Source: Betaproteobacteria bacterium | GTDB taxonomy: Bacteria > Pseudomonadota > Gammaproteobacteria > Burkholderiales > Burkholderiaceae_C | Assembly (NCBI GenBank): GCA_005884255.1 | Contig: VBDL01000130.1 | Span: 6,710-13,305, forward strand | Direction: 5' to 3' | DNA length: 6,596 nucleotides | Part shown: piece after piece, positions 5,593 through 6,596 of the stretch | Position numbering within the stretch: position 1 is the first letter of the stretch | Layout: every line of letters starts with the position of its first letter | Notes under the pieces: model-generated | What the model saw: only the letters and a program-made list of their open reading frames with translations | Databases searched by the model: none | Told to the model about the DNA's origin: nothing | Program-made: the position numbers and the translations under genes

Positions 5593-6390
5593 ATGGCCTC
5601 CCGGCGAGCGACCCGCCAGCGCGTGCACCGCGGCGTGCCGGGCGTGCTCGCCACGCTCACCGACAGCGCGCAGGCCTTCCCGCGCCATACGCACGACAGC
5701 TATGGCGTCGGCATCGTGCGCCGCGGCGCGCAGCGCTCATGGAGCGGAGCCGGCACCGTCGAGGCGGGGCCGGGCGACGTGATCATGGTCAACCCGGGCG
5801 AGGTTCACGACGGCACGCCGCTCGACGAGCGCGGTCGCTGCTGGCAGATGCTCTACCTCGATCCGCTGCTGGTGCGCGGCGACGCGGCCGAGCTCTCATC
5901 CACCCGCGGGGGCGAGCCGCTGTGGTGCCCGATCGCGCGCGACGTGCGGCTGGTGCCGCTGTTCGAGGCGTGCTTCGCCGCGGTGTGCGGCGGCGATCGG
6001 CTGGCGCAGGAGCAGGCGCAGGTCGCGCTCCTCGCGCACCTGCTGCTGCATCACGCCGGCTTGCGTGCGCCGCCTGCGCTGAGCCCGTCGATCGCGCGCG
6101 CCCGCCAACGCATCGACGACGATCCCGCCGCAAACCATCGGCTCGCCGACCTCGCGGCCGAGGCGGCGGCCAGCCGCTTCCAGTTGCTGCGCGCGTTCCA
6201 GCGCGAACTCGGGCTGACGCCGCATGCCTACGTGCTGCAGCGGCGCATCGCGCTCGCGCGGCGCCTGATCGCACAAGGCAGCGCATTGGCCGATGTGGCA
6301 CACGGCGCCGGCTTCGCGGACCAGAGCCACATGACGCGCGCCTTCGTGCGCCACCTGGGCTATACGCCGGGCGCGTTCGCCGCGGGCTGA
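5593..6390 (+). CDS. AraC-family transcriptional regulator with N-terminal cupin sensor
   Basis: 265-residue DNA-binding regulator. The N-terminal part is an AraC-type cupin: PRHTHDSYGVG (30-40, His32 and His34), a glycine-rich strand, then PGDVIMVNPGEVHDG (60-74). The C-terminal part has the two helix-turn-helix units of the family. The first lies at about 184-208 (LADLAAEAAASRFQLLRAF region, then GLTPHAYV). The second is at about 231-262 (LADVAHGAGFADQSHMTRAF then GYTPGAF). Length is normal. The ATG at 5593 is 3 bases after the stress protein stop and has no ribosome binding site of its own, so translation is probably coupled. A transporter gene of the drug/metabolite type follows on the same strand. 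Regulators with this architecture often control a neighbouring exporter, so that gene is the most likely target; the inducer is not known. Confidence 0.93.
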   Translation: MASRRATRQRVHRGVPGVLATLTDSAQAFPRHTHDSYGVGIVRRGAQRSWSGAGTVEAGPGDVIMVNPGEVHDGTPLDERGRCWQMLYLDPLLVRGDAAELSSTRGGEPLWCPIARDVRLVPLFEACFAAVCGGDRLAQEQAQVALLAHLLLHHAGLRAPPALSPSIARARQRIDDDPAANHRLADLAAEAAASRFQLLRAFQRELGLTPHAYVLQRRIALARRLIAQGSALADVAHGAGFADQSHMTRAFVRHLGYTPGAFAAG

Positions 6391-6437
6391 GCCGGCGGCG
6401 CTGCAATCGCGTTCAAGACCGCGCGTGCAGCGCCGGC
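6391..6437. repeat. GC-rich hairpin between the AraC gene and the transporter gene
   Basis: GGCGCTGC (6397-6404) pairs perfectly with GCAGCGCC (6427-6434). An outer GCC (6391-6393) can pair with GGC (6435-6437) past a bulge, and CGCG (6408-6411) with CGCG (6420-6423) inside the 22-base loop. It starts immediately after the AraC stop codon. No T-run follows, so it is a poor intrinsic terminator. It could slow readthrough, stabilise the upstream message, or serve as an operator for the AraC protein; none of these is shown. Confidence 0.45.
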
Positions 6438-6449
6438 TACGGTGCGTGC

Positions 6450-6596
6450 ATGACCTCCCGCTCCTATGCCTACATCTACCTCACGCTCGCGATGCTCACC
6501 GTCGGCAGCACGGTGGTCGCGAGCCGCTTCATCGCGGCCGGCCTGCCGCCCTTCACCGCCACCGCGCTGCGCTTCGCCATCGCGCTGCCGATCTTC
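6450..6596 (+). CDS. EamA/DMT-superfamily transporter (N-terminal part, cut by window edge)
   Basis: Inner-membrane transporter of the drug/metabolite type, normally about 290-300 residues with ten helices; only the first 49 residues are present and the frame is open to the window end. The first helix lies at about residues 6-25 (YAYIYLTLAMLTVGSTVV). It is followed by the typical short loop ASRFIAAGLPPFTATALRF, where a conserved Pro-Pro and an Arg-Phe precede the second helix. Family members export amino acids, metabolites or drugs; the substrate cannot be told. The ATG at 6450 is 59 bases after the AraC stop; no strong ribosome binding site is seen. Pairing with the AraC regulator upstream suggests inducible export. 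Confidence 0.85.
   Translation, partial: MTSRSYAYIYLTLAMLTVGSTVVASRFIAAGLPPFTATALRFAIALPIF

Overview
The window is chromosomal DNA of very high G+C with strongly G/C-ending codons. The UvrA, GTP-dependent PEP carboxykinase and YiiM-like sequences fit a betaproteobacterium, probably order Burkholderiales; this rests on protein resemblance and composition, not on a marker gene. No RNA gene, insertion sequence, prophage, CRISPR array or origin was seen. Seven genes or gene parts cover almost everything, in two divergent blocks around a 305-base regulatory gap.

Left block (minus strand, read from right to left): an exported substrate-binding protein of the tungstate/molybdate TupA-like type (2225 to 1437), a MOSC-domain protein similar to YiiM (1427 to 855), and the first 270 residues of the excision-repair ATPase UvrA (811 to 1, running off the window). 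The first two are 9 bases apart and both point to molybdenum/tungsten or molybdopterin chemistry. uvrA follows after 43 bases and may simply be a downstream neighbour.

Central gap (2226-2530): it should hold the promoters of both blocks. It contains a long imperfect inverted repeat (2431-2488), a 14-base palindrome with a LacI/Cra-like core (2495-2508) and a clear ribosome binding site (2522-2525) for pckG.

Right block (plus strand): pckG, the gluconeogenic PEP carboxykinase (2531-4411); a calcineurin-like metallophosphoesterase (4422-5237); a universal stress protein (5212-5589); an AraC-family regulator (5593-6390); and the first 49 residues of an EamA/DMT-type membrane transporter (6450 to the window end). 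Spacing through the AraC gene is minimal (10 bases, an overlap, 3 bases), so readthrough from pckG is likely. The AraC and transporter genes probably form a regulator/exporter pair separated by a 59-base gap with a GC-rich hairpin.

The most notable anomaly is at 5175-5212. The phosphoesterase reaches its expected family C-terminus and then runs out of frame into universal-stress-protein sequence. The stress protein has its first conserved motif in an open frame with no start codon. One base, or a lost intergenic segment, separates this from an in-frame fusion or two normal genes. I saw no convincing undescribed multi-gene system; the other leads are regulatory or single-gene oddities.
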